Positions 13,301 to 23,859 of a stretch of 64,000 bases of DNA are shown here, piece by piece (position 1 is the first letter of the stretch; every line of letters begins with the position of its first letter). The stretch spans positions 13,497,726-13,561,725 of the forward strand of contig OX246746.1 in the NCBI GenBank assembly GCA_945910005.1. The letters run 5' to 3'. Below the pieces are notes generated by a model. That model searched no databases and had not been told where the DNA came from. It was given only the letters and a program-made list of their open reading frames with translations. Origin of the DNA: Isoperla grammatica (taxonomy: Eukaryota; Arthropoda; Insecta; Plecoptera; Perlodidae). Both the position numbers and the translations under genes were made by a program.

Positions 13301-16300
13301 TTTAAACAGCTCAAACAAGTAGGGTTATACTCCAACCATGTCACTATACTAGTATACTTCTATTTACTAATGAATTGGTCCTCCCGAAAACGAAATGCAC
13401 AACTCAACTGCACGTGTTCGACTGATTGAGGCTTAAGAGACGATCGTTTCGTATAACGCGAGCCACCTATATTTCTTATCTGTCCCCTTGCATTGAGTCA
13501 AGCAGTGAAGTGATCCTCACTTTAGGTACACTTGTTTCAATATGGGCACTTCAAAACATCACATGCATCTGCACACTGTCTGTAGTAGCATCTATAATCA
13601 TCAGCTGAAGATGCACCTTACGTTTTTGCCCTGAATCTTTTGATTAGATCTTTTTTCGATTAAGAGTTTGATGATCATCTCGAGATTTCAACATTTGAAG
13701 ATAAGATGGAAGGCTTAAGACTAATCCTTCTTATTTCGTGACAGTTGATTAATCATCAATTTCAGATTATGAGTTTTTTGCAGTCGTTTCAAGTAAGGAT
13801 CGTTTAACCAATACATTACATACATTACAATACATTATCTTAATTGAATGCTAACTGGCCTGTACAGTCAATGGTCAAATTATAGGCCACTCAAAATAGA
13901 CTAGATGCAACCTGGTGGCAAGCAAATAAACTTCTATGAGGAGGAGATTACTCATCGTAGATTTGTTGAAACCGTCAATGGCGCAGATAAGCAGGTTGCT
14001 TAGCAGCGCTATCTGATGTTAGTTGGAGTTTCCTATGCCAGAAAGACAAGACAAGTATTCTATGTCATAGAATGTGTATTGTAGATCTACCTGTGTGGTC
14101 CCACGTGTTGTGTGTATCCCTTAAAGCGATTTTGGAGTCGATTAAAACGTTCACGATTTGTGAATGATATATCGCATTCACCTTCACAATCTTCATCCTG
14201 GAAACAAAGCATTAGGGATGGTCGAATATTCGAATTTTTCGAATAGTTCGACGAATAGTTTAGGAAATAATTCGATTCGAAACTCGAATACTAACTATTC
14301 GAAAATTCGAAGTATTCGAACATTCGAATATCCCGCCTTTTCGATAAACCGGAAATGCGACCTCCCACCATTCCGCCGAACATTTTTCAATATGGCCGCC
14401 TGTATTTCTGTAGAAATACATTTGCAGAAGCATTTCCGGTTCCAGGGTTATTTTAATTTCATTTATTGTGCACCATGAGTAAAGCTGAAGATGACAGAGG
14501 CCTAGGCCTAGGCCCTAGGAGTAATACAAGAAAGAAAAGCGTGGTATGGGAGTTCTTCCTTGCTGGTTTAGGACTAGGCCTAGGCTAGGCTTAGGCCTAG
14601 GAAAGGTAAACTGGATCTAAATTGGGGTGTATATTTTTTTGTATCCAATAAACTGTGATGAGATAGGCCTAGGCTAGGCCTAGGCCTAGGAAAGGTAAAC
14701 TGGATCTTAATTGGGGTGTATATTTTTTTGTATCCAATAAACTGTGATGGGATAGACTAGGCCTAGGCTAGGCCTAGACATTATGTCCTAACTCCTAACC
14801 CTATCCTCCAAGTTAAAAAAAACAAAAAAACAGTAGACGTGTATACTGTTTAGGCTTGGGCCTAGGCCTAGTAGGTCCCTACATTGTCTTTGAAATTCAA
14901 TATAAACAACCATGCTTATTTATGTAGGCAAATTAATTAGGTTAGGGCCTCAACCATCCATATTATAACTGACTTGGTATTATTTCTTTATGCATCATAC
15001 ATTTACGTTCATGTCATTTACACAACTTGATTCCTTGTATTAAAATGCCGATAACATGCGAAATATTCGAATTCGAATTCGATATTCGAAATATTTTGGT
15101 CTCATTATTCGATATTCGTATTCGACTTTGAAAATTGGTATTCGCTCACCCCTACAAAGCATACAATGTGTATGTGTACAAATCCATTGAGTTGTAGTTA
15201 CTACTAGTAGTTAGTTAGTACTCATGCAGTTAGTTAGTCTTGGATGTCAGAACTTCTCTAGTTTATTCTTTTCAAATTACAGATCAAACTGTATATTTTT
15301 TAAACTAGTTTAACACACAAACCTAACATTTGCCCTCAAAGAAGCTATTGTTGAAAGAATCCAACAAACTATATCTCACTGCCATATTACACTTGTTTGT
15401 ACATATAGTCACAGGCAAAAGGCTGCATATGCTATCAAACTAAAAACCTTAAGAAGGAACATCAGAGTACTTACTTTAGCAAATCCAACACAAGATATCA
15501 CCAACTGGCTACGGAACAACCTTGCTAAGTGGGCATAGTTAGTTGGCTCGGGATGCATGTTTATCAGGTCTTGAATCATTGTATGTAAAGCGTCAACGAA
15601 AGACCAATTCTCTTTCGTGTAATTTTGTTCCCACAACTTCAGGATATCATAAAATGCATCTCTTTGCTTTGAAAAGGCATGAAACGACGCCATCGTTGGG
15701 AAGTTTGGCTTAGCATCATTTTCACAAACAAACATTACACTGGACAGGTTTCCAGTAAATGCTGGAAGCTTATTTTCAGTCATTTCCACTTGAACTCTTT
15801 TAGCATGGATTTCTGTGAGGTACTGATATAGTTCAGGGTGGAATTTATAAATTCTTGTATTTTGAATCAGAAAATCCATTGTCGCTCGGTCCAATAAAAC
15901 AAGAACGTGTCTTTGAGTGTTCAACACAATTGATGCAAAGTATACACAATTGTGAACACTGTTAAACAATGTGGTAATATTATTACAGCCAAGCTCATTA
16001 GCACCGTCTTCTTCTTCTTCTTCTTTCATTTGTTGAGCTTTATGTTTCCGGCCATTGTCCATGACAACCAATAAACTCAATATAAAACAAAGTTCTGATC
16101 CTAAGTCTGGTATCAGAAATAGCTCAAAGAAGCAAGTATATATCTCGCAAAGTTTATTTAAAATATCACGTTTCTCGACACGACTTTCGTCAGGTACAAT
16201 AGTATTGATTGGTTTTTGCTCTGATGAGCTTTTTTCTTGTGTAATGACCACCTTTTGCAGAGACTTGGTCAGATCAAGCCTCTGTTGAAGAAGGGCATTG

Positions 16301-19300
16301 CTTGTAGGAGGTTTACCCTTTTTACGTTTACCAGACCACGGCATTTCTGTAACAAAATCAGAAACATTATATAAACAGGCTATATTTGTATTTACTGTCT
16401 ATCAATCACTAGTTACTAGCCGCACAACGCCTCAAATCCTGTAATAATGGTGTGCAAGGCCTAGGCACTTACGATTGCCCTCTATCTGCATCTATCTAAT
16501 CACCTCGAAAAACACCCAAAACGAAACGAAACCAATTGATCACTCGTGCAATATAAATTTAGTAACAAACAACTCAATAGTCACATTATCTATAAGTCAA
16601 TACAGATGGCTGATAATAGCGCTGGTCAACGCAGCGCATGCAAGATAGCAGGTACCTAATAAAAACTTCTAGCTCGGTGTTTCTCAAACTGTTATGCCCT
16701 GGTGAGGCACTGGCGAGGCACGAAGCAAATACGAGTGAGGTACCAACTGATTTTCGTTTTCTATATTTAATTTTGTTTTTTCTCAGAGGGGGTTTACTTC
16801 CAATTAACTATTTTTGGCCGGCGATTAAATTCCATGATGAGCGGCGTATCACAAATCATGATCGTATAGATATTGATACGTACACGATGTCGATATAGCC
16901 TAATATGATTCTCGTTCGCATCCCTACTTTATACTGTAATGGTATCCTGTAAGTTGTAACAATGCTTGGTATAAATAATTACATAGCAACATCTCAATAA
17001 ACACTTGCCTAAACCTCGATTCTTGGCATTTCGTTCACAGCCCATGTTTGCTGTTGGTTGGGTATTTATTATTGGGTTTGAAGTCACATTCTGTGCATGG
17101 TCCTAAAACAATTTAAACATAATTACTTTATAAGTAGTTCTAAGTATCTACTCAACTGACCAAAACAGGACTAATGAACATAGGAGTAGCTAACTACTAC
17201 TACATACCTTTTCTGTAATGAAGAAACTTCCCAAACTTATTTGCGTAGGTTTCTTTCTCATAGGCATTCTGTTGTTCCGTTGTCCGTCGTTCCGTTGTCC
17301 ATCATTCCTTTGTCCGTCGTTCCGTTGTCCGTCATTCCGTTGTCTGTCGTTCCGTTGATTACCCTGTTTATCGTCGGATTGTTTGCGTCCTCGTCCACCA
17401 CGATGATTGCTCCTGAGCACAAGTCAAACATCAAGACTAGACATAACCATGATTGTGAAGATATTCCACCCACCCCCGACTAAAATCTATGGCTTTTTAA
17501 AACACCACGTGTTTCAAGTGCTTTAACAGATTTGAAGATAATCTTTAAATATTTAGTGAAATGGTTCATTTGAGGACGTTTTCATACCTTTCTTTTCACT
17601 TTTGCCATCTCGAAACTACTGTTGACAAGTTTGAGTCACTCACCATTTTAACAGGCTAATTAATAGGTTGAAACTAGTGATGACATAGGATACCCGAAAC
17701 CGGTTCCGACTTTTCAACCCGGTTCCGCTCAATGCCATACAGTCGCTTCCAAAAACACTCACATAACACTAGCTAGCTGATACAAAGTACATCTAGGCTC
17801 GTCTATTCTGTTCACACAATTATCTTTTATAAGGCATGGGCTTAACATAGAGCCTATTTGAAGGGTCGAAGAGACTATTTCAAAGAATGTTTCCTGTTGA
17901 ATGTAAATTTGTTTATGACAATAGATTTAACAAAAAAACATGCCTTAAAACTGGTTCCGAAGTGGAGGAACTGGTTCAAACTTTTCGGACCCAATGTCAT
18001 CACTAGTCGAAACGTATGTAATGTGCAATAAGGCTAAATATAGCCTATTATTTCTTTTGATACCATATGACTAGAGGTGTTTGTTTTTGTCAAGGCGCGA
18101 TAAAACAATGTTATTGATGTGTTACGTCTTTTTTGTTCACATTAGCTCCACATACTATGTACGTGTCAATAGGAGTTGAAATCAAATCTCAAAATAAAAG
18201 AAATTTTAGGTTTTTACGCGAAATAAACATTTTGATCAAAAAAATAACAGCCAATTTGACATATTTGCAATACTAAACTAGATATTCTTGTGATATTTGA
18301 AATTAAAATGTTAATATTTAAACAAGATTCATAACTTTTGCAAAGTTGCCTGCTAATTTGCCGTTCACAACATATTTAGACCTACATGATGTTTATATTT
18401 AGGCCTAGACAAAAATGATAATCTAAAATAGACATACACACAATTCAAATAATCATTGCATAGGCCTAAATTATTGATTAGTTTACTGTTTAGTGTTTGG
18501 TAAAACCAATCCTGTTGTACAAATACTAGAGGAGTGAATCTTGTCTTCAAATCACGAACATACCTGCACCTCAATTTATAACACTGATAGGCCTAACCAC
18601 TCTTAAATTAATACCAGTAATAAATAAAGAAGCTCTAACAAACCTGTTTTTAGATGAGGTATCTGCTAAGGATGGGAATACCTCATCAGTTATGATTAAG
18701 CGTTCCGTAAGTTTCTGGCGCATATTTGAAAGATGAAGTTCATCTTTGTCCGTGAAAGGCTGCACACATCCTTTTCGATTGATTGCCTTCAGGGATGCTC
18801 GCTTTTCTGGGCTTTCTGGAGCTGGTAACCTCCTGGGTTTAGGTTTGATCTCGCAACGTTTACTTTCGAAGACTAGGAACTTCTTTTCCGGCTTCGTGTT
18901 CAAATCATTATTGAAATACCTGAATGAATGAGAAACAAGTTGAATTTTGGTAAGGGACAGTTTTCTCTTACCAAGCTAGGGACACCACACACCGAAACGG
19001 GTTTTACTGTACCCGTACTGAAGTTATCTATACCATACTGAAGAAGATAGGCTACATTAAGACAACAGCATTTAGTTTGTAGAAGGTCATACATTTCAAT
19101 AGGGATGCATAGGATAACCAATCTTTAAAAAAATGATGATCGATAACAAAAAATACTATTCTAAATTGCCATTTTTAACCCTATTCATTGAGCACACTTC
19201 TTGCACCAGCGTATAACACCAGCCCCGTTCTTTAACCACCCTCTGAGCACGTTAAACCACGGCAGACGATCCCCATGCCTATTGCAGACCTGTTGGGGAC

Positions 19301-22300
19301 GTTCCAATTGTATCTCGTGTTTATCACTTAGTCCGGACGAACAAGCTTGCTAAGTAGCCCGTCTAACTCAACCGCTGGAGGTGAAAACCTGACCTAGGTT
19401 ATGTTCTTTACTCATCACTAAACTTGCTCCACCCTTTGATAATATCTATCGTAAATTCAGCATTCAATATTAGTGATAGCCTAATTGTTATTTTACCATG
19501 TGCATCCCTACATGTTTGTATTAAATTAAATAAAATGTTGTTTTAAAGAGCAAGAATCAAGCTTTTTATATATGATATAACTCCCACTTACAATACATAC
19601 CTTTAATACTTAACTCAGGACAACATCGGGAATAGTGGCAAAAACGGCCAGCACTGAGGGATACAATGTCCACCAACCAAAGTGTTAGGCTTTGTTTTTT
19701 GTTTTTAGAAAGAAGAGAAGGGGCCGGTGGTAGAGGCTAGAGATAAATGGTGGGAGGACAGAAAAAAGTGGAGAGAGTTGGTGGAATGGCACGAGAAAGT
19801 CATTCACGAAGAGAACGAATTCAAGAAAATGACATGTCGAGCTTGGCATGCCGATACTGATTCCTGGGATGCCCAAGATCAATGGTGGAAACACCCCTTT
19901 GCCCAACTAAATTATGTGGAATAAAGATATATATATTTAAAGGGGATTTTGGTGTCCCTTCCAGTTGGGATTGAAGGGGGTTCAACTTAATACAGAATGC
20001 ATTTCAATCTACATCAGCTAGACTAAACAGGACATATATACTAGGCCTATTAAGAATAAACTTACAAACCACAACATCTACCTATAAGATTTCTAGAAAA
20101 TCCTGATAATATTTGTTTTGAACAAGAATATTTAAGAATACTTTCGGTCTAGACATAAACATGAACTATCCAAGGTCAATGAATTTCACAGGTGTCCACA
20201 TTTAACACCTAGTGTGTTGTGATCTGTGTGTGTGAGATGTGAGGTAATGTGGCATAAAACTTGAGGCAAATCTACATAGAACACAAATCAAGTGTGAACA
20301 TTAAAAGGAAAAGGTGAGGATGAAGAATGATGATTAGTACACTGTATGTACATTAAAAATTATCCATCAAACTGTATCTCCTGCCAAGATCTTCCCATGG
20401 TAATTATAAGCTCTTGGCATGATTGTATATCATCATGATCTTGGCACAATTTTGTACCTCTCAAGACCTTCATAAATGTGAAAATTATTCAAGTTAATGG
20501 GCTAGGGTCTGCTAGTATAGGCTTGATAGTAATACACCAATATTTAGAAAACTACCTATGGGGAAAAAATTCCTCTGTAGTAGCCTATTTGTAGACTTGC
20601 TTGTTAATTGTCAAGCTAGGACAGGGACGGACTGCGATTAAAAGGCCTGGGATACCGGGCGTCGGAGCAGGCTCAACTCACAAGGTTAAGGCACCTGTTA
20701 AGACACCAGGTGTCTGGAGTAAATTTTGCCAATGGTGACATTTTTCTGGGGCCTACTTATGTTTGATGGTTTAAAACGCGATTTTAGAATGTGATTAACA
20801 GACGTTGCTAGTTGCTAGGCGTTGCTAGTGACAGTGTTCTAATCACAGGATTGGATAATCATAGGATTGGTCATTATAAACTACGTGTAAGTTCTTCTGC
20901 TTAAATGCAAAGGATTCCATTTTCATAACCCTGAAACAAAAGAACTTGGTACGCTATTCTTACCGTGCTGTATATTTTCGTAAAAAGTTTAAAACGCCAA
21001 CAGCAAATTCTGCAGGGGAAATGTCCGATATCAATGCCAAACCCTGAAATGCAATGACAATGGTCAATGATTATTGAACATATACATAACTTAACTTTAG
21101 ACAAGGATGCCTTAAACTTATTTATTCTTCCTTTTTTTGTACATACTATAATAATTATACATGGCATTATTATGTTTATTACTTTTTTAATTTAAGCGTA
21201 ATTACTTGTTATTAAGCATGGGCAATCTTTGAAATGTTAAAACTAAGTGGTTTAATGCACAATTTTCCCAATAGCCTAGGCCTTACTTGATTAAAAAAAT
21301 GTATCAAAGAGTGGCCAACTTTCAATTACTTTTTCGTGTACATAATCAGGGTGAAAAAGGCCCGTAGGAAAGGAATCCCAGATACATTTTACCGACCAAC
21401 ATGTATTATTGACTGTTAATTTGCTACATAAATGCCTACCCACAAACAAAATTGGAGCGTAACTATTTATGCCTAGTGAAAAGTAGTAGGCCACTACTTT
21501 TCACTGCATACTATGCGGTATTTCTGTTGTGTTTCTCTCATCGCTATTGGTCTTTGTGGGCCAGTGGCGAACTGCTCAGAATTCTTCTTTCTTGTAGCCA
21601 GCCTTCCCCTAACCTTGTCTCCTTCCATCTCCTTCTTCAACCAAGGTCATAGGGCGTAAGCTCTCAGAAAATTTTCCAACTTCTTGCCCAACTTGCCCTT
21701 TGGCAAGCATGATCAATGAAGCATAGGTAGGCGCCTACGGTCTATTGGTTCCTCACAAGCATTTTAGTGATACCTTATCATAATTTGACTTTCCCTACCT
21801 AATATCCTAAGGCCTATGCATAGAAATAGCCATGCCAGGTAAGCACTTAAAGATACACAATCAAATTAGCCAAATAACTGTAAAGACACAAGCTTACACG
21901 AGCAAGCAGGATAAAATGAGGAGGGTGATATGTAATGTGAAGGAAATGCAGTACACATTTTTTAAATACATTTTGGCTAGTAGTAGTAGTAGTATAACAG
22001 CTACAATGAGATTAGCACCGTGTGGTTTGCGCGAGATTCCACAGACAGACAGAGCGCTAGACTCGTTAGCTCAGTGACAATTTTGTCTGCTAGGGGCATA
22101 TATCGAAGTTTTGCGATCGCGAACATGAACTAATTTCTTTTCTATGCAACATATTTGTTAATTTGCCTGGGTAGCTGAAAGCAATCTGGGAACCATGTAG
22201 CACAGACATATTTATTCTTACTTACATAGACCACACTCTTAAGGCCTACATTCAGAACCAATTAATGTACGGTACGTAACTTTTAAAAATTATGAAGTTG

Positions 22301-23440
22301 GTCAAACGCCGTTCATATGCAACTGTCCACATTGAAATAAGGTAAATTTTCGCAAGACGTAGGCCTAATGAACGATAAGTTACCCCAAAGTCAACATACA
22401 ATTAATTCCAGTAATTTTTTAAGTTGTGCGCATTGCAAAAGACCAAAACCACATATTATTTTGGGTTTGTTTGTGGGTTTGAAGAAAGCTGTTGGGGTTA
22501 TGCCTATAATGGACTATTCACTTTTCATTTATCTTGTTCAAAGTTCAGAAAATGTTGTACGATAATAGTAGTAGGTCGGATTAACGCGGAAAGTGCAGTC
22601 ATATCTGATTGGTTTCCAAGGGTTAATTTGTAAAATTTCATTCTGAACACCGTCTACCTCAATTTCTAAAATTTGTACACGTTAATTTGCGCACACTAAT
22701 TGCTTGTGAACGACGCATTAAATTATCACTCTCTTAGTCATGTTTACATAATATAAGCCTAGGGATGTCCAGACTCCTTCGATAACAAGATTGGCACCAT
22801 TCCGTGTCATGCCAAATCGAACAAATCGGGGACTGACATCCTGACAGAAGTGCATTTGTTTGTGAAAGATGTGAACATTTCGTAATTGTTTGTCTACATT
22901 ATGGTGCACACTAGGCCTACACACACACAACGTCCCTGTCTGTCCCCTTCATAGCAAGCAAAGTGTATGAACCCATATTTAATGGCACTCAAGGCAGACT
23001 CCTTAACCCTAATAGCAATGCGATTGCCGAGTGTCAATGCAGTACTTAGCTAGACTTACGGCTAAGCCTAGGCCTAGGCCTAGCTTGAGCACCAATTGCA
23101 ACAAGAAAGTAGCCTAAGCCTAGGCCTAGGCTAGGGCCAAGTGACTCTTCTGTATGTAGGCTTTAAGTATGTAGGCCTACGGTACGTTTAGTAAGATGGG
23201 CGTATGAGGGGAAACGTGCATATCCAGTCATAGTGCAAGGGATGACAGGGACTGGGTAGGCCTAGGCCTAGGCCTACAGTCTCGGCCAGGTCAGAACCCA
23301 GGCCTAGCCTAGGCCTAGGCCAAGGTAGCCAATCCATTCTTGTCACAACGTACCTCTGTCTTGTTTGACTTCAACCATTGCAGGAAGAAATCTAAAGGTA
23401 TTTCGCCTTCCAATACGTCACTCAGTAACTTTAAAATCAT
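1286..23440 (-). CDS. CDAN1: Codanin-1, complete 19-exon gene
   Basis: Codanin-1 binds the histone chaperone ASF1, holds it in the cytoplasm and partners with the nuclease CDIN1; in humans its loss causes dyserythropoietic anaemia type I (family knowledge). Exons in transcript order: 23354-23440, 20964-21043, 18644-18919, 17208-17412, 17015-17102, 15475-16346, 14091-14197, 12596-12747, 12137-12297, 10901-11075, 9858-9984, 9378-9478, 8682-8830, 7958-8110, 6440-6674, 5558-5715, 5093-5252, 4175-4446, 1286-1399. All junctions are GT-AG and the phases agree. The sum is 3672 nt, 1223 aa against about 1227 in human. Recognisable blocks include FHAFSKQRDAFYDILKLWE, LGKFLAFVTFLPYR, LTIPWVVQYLALVDE, VLYFICPYLG and VRSVVCFVGENVASSCV. 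The start gives MILKLLSDVLEGEIP, which aligns with the human N terminus. The first and last exons are the least conserved; the middle is secure. Confidence 0.93.
2414..3751. mobile_element. Pogo/Tigger-like non-autonomous DNA transposon
   Basis: The two ends are perfect 23-bp inverted repeats, starting CAGTAAACCACCAGTTATAC on the left (2414-2436) and mirrored at 3729-3751. Both are flanked by TA (2412-2413 and 3752-3753), the target duplication of the Tc1/mariner/pogo superfamily. Subterminal copies of ATCGTATAAC recur at both ends (2459-2490 and 3600-3740). The interior has no transposase reading frame, is locally GC-rich, and carries long G and C runs. It lies in CDAN1 intron 18. Confidence 0.87.
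3240..3288. repeat. G-run and C-run pair inside the transposon
   Basis: A run of 14 G (3240-3253) is followed 16 bases later by 19 C (3270-3288), so the two can pair into a GC hairpin. Further G runs occur at about 2560-2570 and 3440-3453 within the same element. Run lengths may be affected by sequencing or assembly error. Confidence 0.8.
3942..4098. mobile_element. Perfect 75-bp fold-back palindrome
   Basis: Two 75-bp arms (3942-4016 and 4024-4098) are exact reverse complements around a 7-nt loop; pairing continues imperfectly outward through TAGGCCTA. It lies 76 nt past the CDAN1 exon 18 donor. Each arm carries CAGGTAAGCTGTTGG, a donor-like motif. Related sequence occurs at 34140-34847 and near 36810, so this is probably a fold-back MITE family. 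Confidence 0.85.
6174..6327. repeat. Two adjacent long hairpins
   Basis: Hairpin 1 (6174-6261) has 19-bp arms, ACAGTATTTCAACTTTCCA and its complement, with further inner pairing. Hairpin 2 (6267-6327) has 19-bp arms, GTTTTGGTGTGCTTTCTTT and its complement, and inner pairing that nearly closes the loop. They are separated by five bases inside CDAN1 intron 15. They could be short fold-back elements or structured RNA. Confidence 0.75.
7553..7592 (-). mobile_element. tRNA-like SINE fragment with B box
   Basis: On the minus strand a Pol III B-box-like core, AAGTTCGAATCCTGGCTTA, matches the T-arm of a tRNA. A similar core occurs at 49648-49685, sharing about 85 percent of the 35-nt stretch. No full cloverleaf is present, so a SINE remnant is likelier than a tRNA gene. 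Confidence 0.45.
9528..9728. mobile_element. Pogo-like MITE, copy 1
   Basis: The 201-bp element has inverted ends, CAGTCAAACTTCTTTATAAC on the left and TATGAAGAAGTTTCACTT on the right, and TA on both sides (9526-9527 and 9729-9730). It carries a poly-T core and no coding capacity. The family is shared with 25695-25861. It lies in CDAN1 intron 11. Confidence 0.78.
13881..14024 (+). repeat. 144-bp dispersed repeat, copy 1
   Basis: This matches 43287-43430 over 144 bp with no gaps and about 9 mismatches (about 94 percent). The shared ends are TATAGGCCACTCAAAATAG and TTGTTAGTT or ATGTTAGTT. It starts 67 bp downstream of the CDAN1 exon 7 donor, in intron 7. Family unknown. Confidence 0.85.
14213..15154. 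mobile_element. hAT-like element with perfect 8-bp target duplication
   Basis: The ends are TAGGGATGGTCGAATATTCG and, on the right, the complement of TAGGGGTGAGCGAATACC. The 8-bp duplication CAAAGCAT lies at 14205-14212 and 15155-15162. The 942-bp interior contains TTCGAA-rich subterminal repeats, CCTAGG clusters and an 89-bp tandem duplication, but no transposase. It sits in CDAN1 intron 6, with its end 15 bp from the exon 7 acceptor. Confidence 0.88.
14580..14775. repeat. 89-bp tandem duplication with GGCCTAGG clusters
   Basis: The segment GAAAGGTAAACTGGATCT through CCAATAAACTGTGATG occurs twice, with starts at 14601 and 14690. Each copy is bordered by runs of TAGGCCTAGGCC. It lies inside the hAT-like element. 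Confidence 0.85.
15475..16346 (-). CDS. CDAN1: CDAN1 exon 6, largest exon, conserved core
   Basis: This 872-nt exon supplies residues of about 246 to 536. It opens with a basic Lys/Arg segment (GKRKKGKPP), continues with a helical run rich in Leu/Phe, and contains VHNCVYFASIVL and SFHAFSKQRDAFYDILKLWE, both clearly matching human codanin-1. An acidic EEEEED stretch sits before the first block. The acceptor is the TTGTTACAG ending at 16347; the donor is AAA|GTAAGT at 15474. In frame, an ATG begins two bases into the exon. It is not the gene start, because exons 1 to 5 join it in phase and encode family-like sequence. Confidence 0.93.
17208..17412 (-). CDS. CDAN1: CDAN1 exon 4 with QRNDG coding repeats
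   Basis: The exon encodes an Arg/Gly-rich start (SNHRGGRGRKQSDD), then about six 5-residue units of the type QRNDG (residues about 167-196, ending QRNNR), then MPMRKKPTQISLGSFFITEK. The repeat corresponds to a 15-bp tandem in the DNA at about 17265-17357. Human codanin-1 has an Arg/Gly-rich disordered region at the equivalent position but not this repeat. The exon enters with one borrowed base and leaves in phase 0. The segment is probably disordered. Confidence 0.88.
17675..18005. mobile_element. Short hAT-like element
   Basis: Inverted ends TAGTGATGACAT (left) and ATGTCATCACTA (right) bound 331 bp. The flanks are GTTGAAAC and GTCGAAAC, an 8-bp target duplication with one mismatch. ACCGGTTCC-type motifs repeat inside near each end. 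It lies in CDAN1 intron 3. Confidence 0.75.
19100..19510. mobile_element. Possible hAT-like element
   Basis: The ends TAGGGATGCATAGG and the complement of TAGGGATGCACATGG face each other over 411 bp. The flanking 8-mers do not match well, so the insertion may be old or the pairing coincidental. It lies in CDAN1 intron 2. Confidence 0.4.
19709..19924 (+). CDS. Orphan plus-strand terminal exon, unknown protein
   Basis: After a pyrimidine tract ending TTTTTAG, an open frame of 71 codons starts KEEKGPVVEARDKWW and ends HPFAQLNYVE-stop. It is rich in Trp, Glu, Lys and His and looks like real coding sequence. AATAAA (19920-19925) overlaps the stop codon, as at a compact 3' end. It lies in CDAN1 intron 2 on the opposite strand. 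I found no upstream exons. It could be the last exon of a nested gene, a gene fragment, or a retroelement C terminus: a W.DR..WR.(I/L)V motif also appears in the decayed repeat near 42620. I do not recognise the protein. Confidence 0.4.
   Translation, partial: KEEKGPVVEARDKWWEDRKKWRELVEWHEKVIHEENEFKKMTCRAWHADTDSWDAQDQWWKHPFAQLNYVE
21044..23353 (-). other. CDAN1: CDAN1 intron 1
   Basis: No exon signal was found. It contains a 13-bp hairpin at 21475-21505 (AGTGAAAAGTAGT and its complement), a short TAG microsatellite near 21978, and TAGGCCTAGGCC clusters at about 23058-23325, close to exon 1. Confidence 0.55.
23058..23325. repeat. GGCCTAGG palindromic cluster
   Basis: Several runs of the self-complementary motif TAGGCCTAGGCCTA occur here; similar clusters lie at 14495-14875 and 30555-30720. 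The motif is both AGGCCT and CCTAGG, so the runs can fold on themselves. Confidence 0.8.
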
Positions 23441-23549
23441 TTCGATAGTAAAAATCAAACTCAACTAGGGTTATACTGTGCCCGGCAAACATATCAGTAC
23501 GTAAACCAAACAGTCGCTCACACTCGCAGTCCAAGAGCGCAACTGTATC

Positions 23550-23563
23550 CGGAACCGGAAGTG
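23550..23563. promoter_or_regulatory. ETS-type motif upstream of CDAN1
   Basis: CGGAACCGGAAGTG holds the CCGGAAGTG core bound by ETS/GABP factors, about 115 bp upstream of the CDAN1 ATG (23440). Such sites are typical of housekeeping promoters. Promoter function is inferred from position. Confidence 0.45.
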
Positions 23564-23859
23564 ATGAATAAATGATTGATTATTAATCAACAGAGCAATA
23601 CAAACGGGTGTATTTCAAATAATTATTTTATTTTATACTTAAAAATTAATTTAAAAAACGCAATATATTATTAAAATGGTTCAATATTCGCTATAAGACG
23701 CTTTGTGCATACAATATTAAATTAAATACGTTAATAGAATGTGTATTCATTTATTTGAATTTTACAGCGGCTGGAAGTGGCAAGAGGAACCACGGTAACG
23801 GTCGCCGCAATACCAGAGTCTACAAAAGCTCATGTGTACATTATAAAAGAGATGTACTA

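Noticed and set aside
16671..16925. hAT-like region (GGTGTTTCTCAAACTGTTAT and CGCATCCCTA ends)
   Set aside because: The two ends belong to different TIR types and no target duplication is visible.
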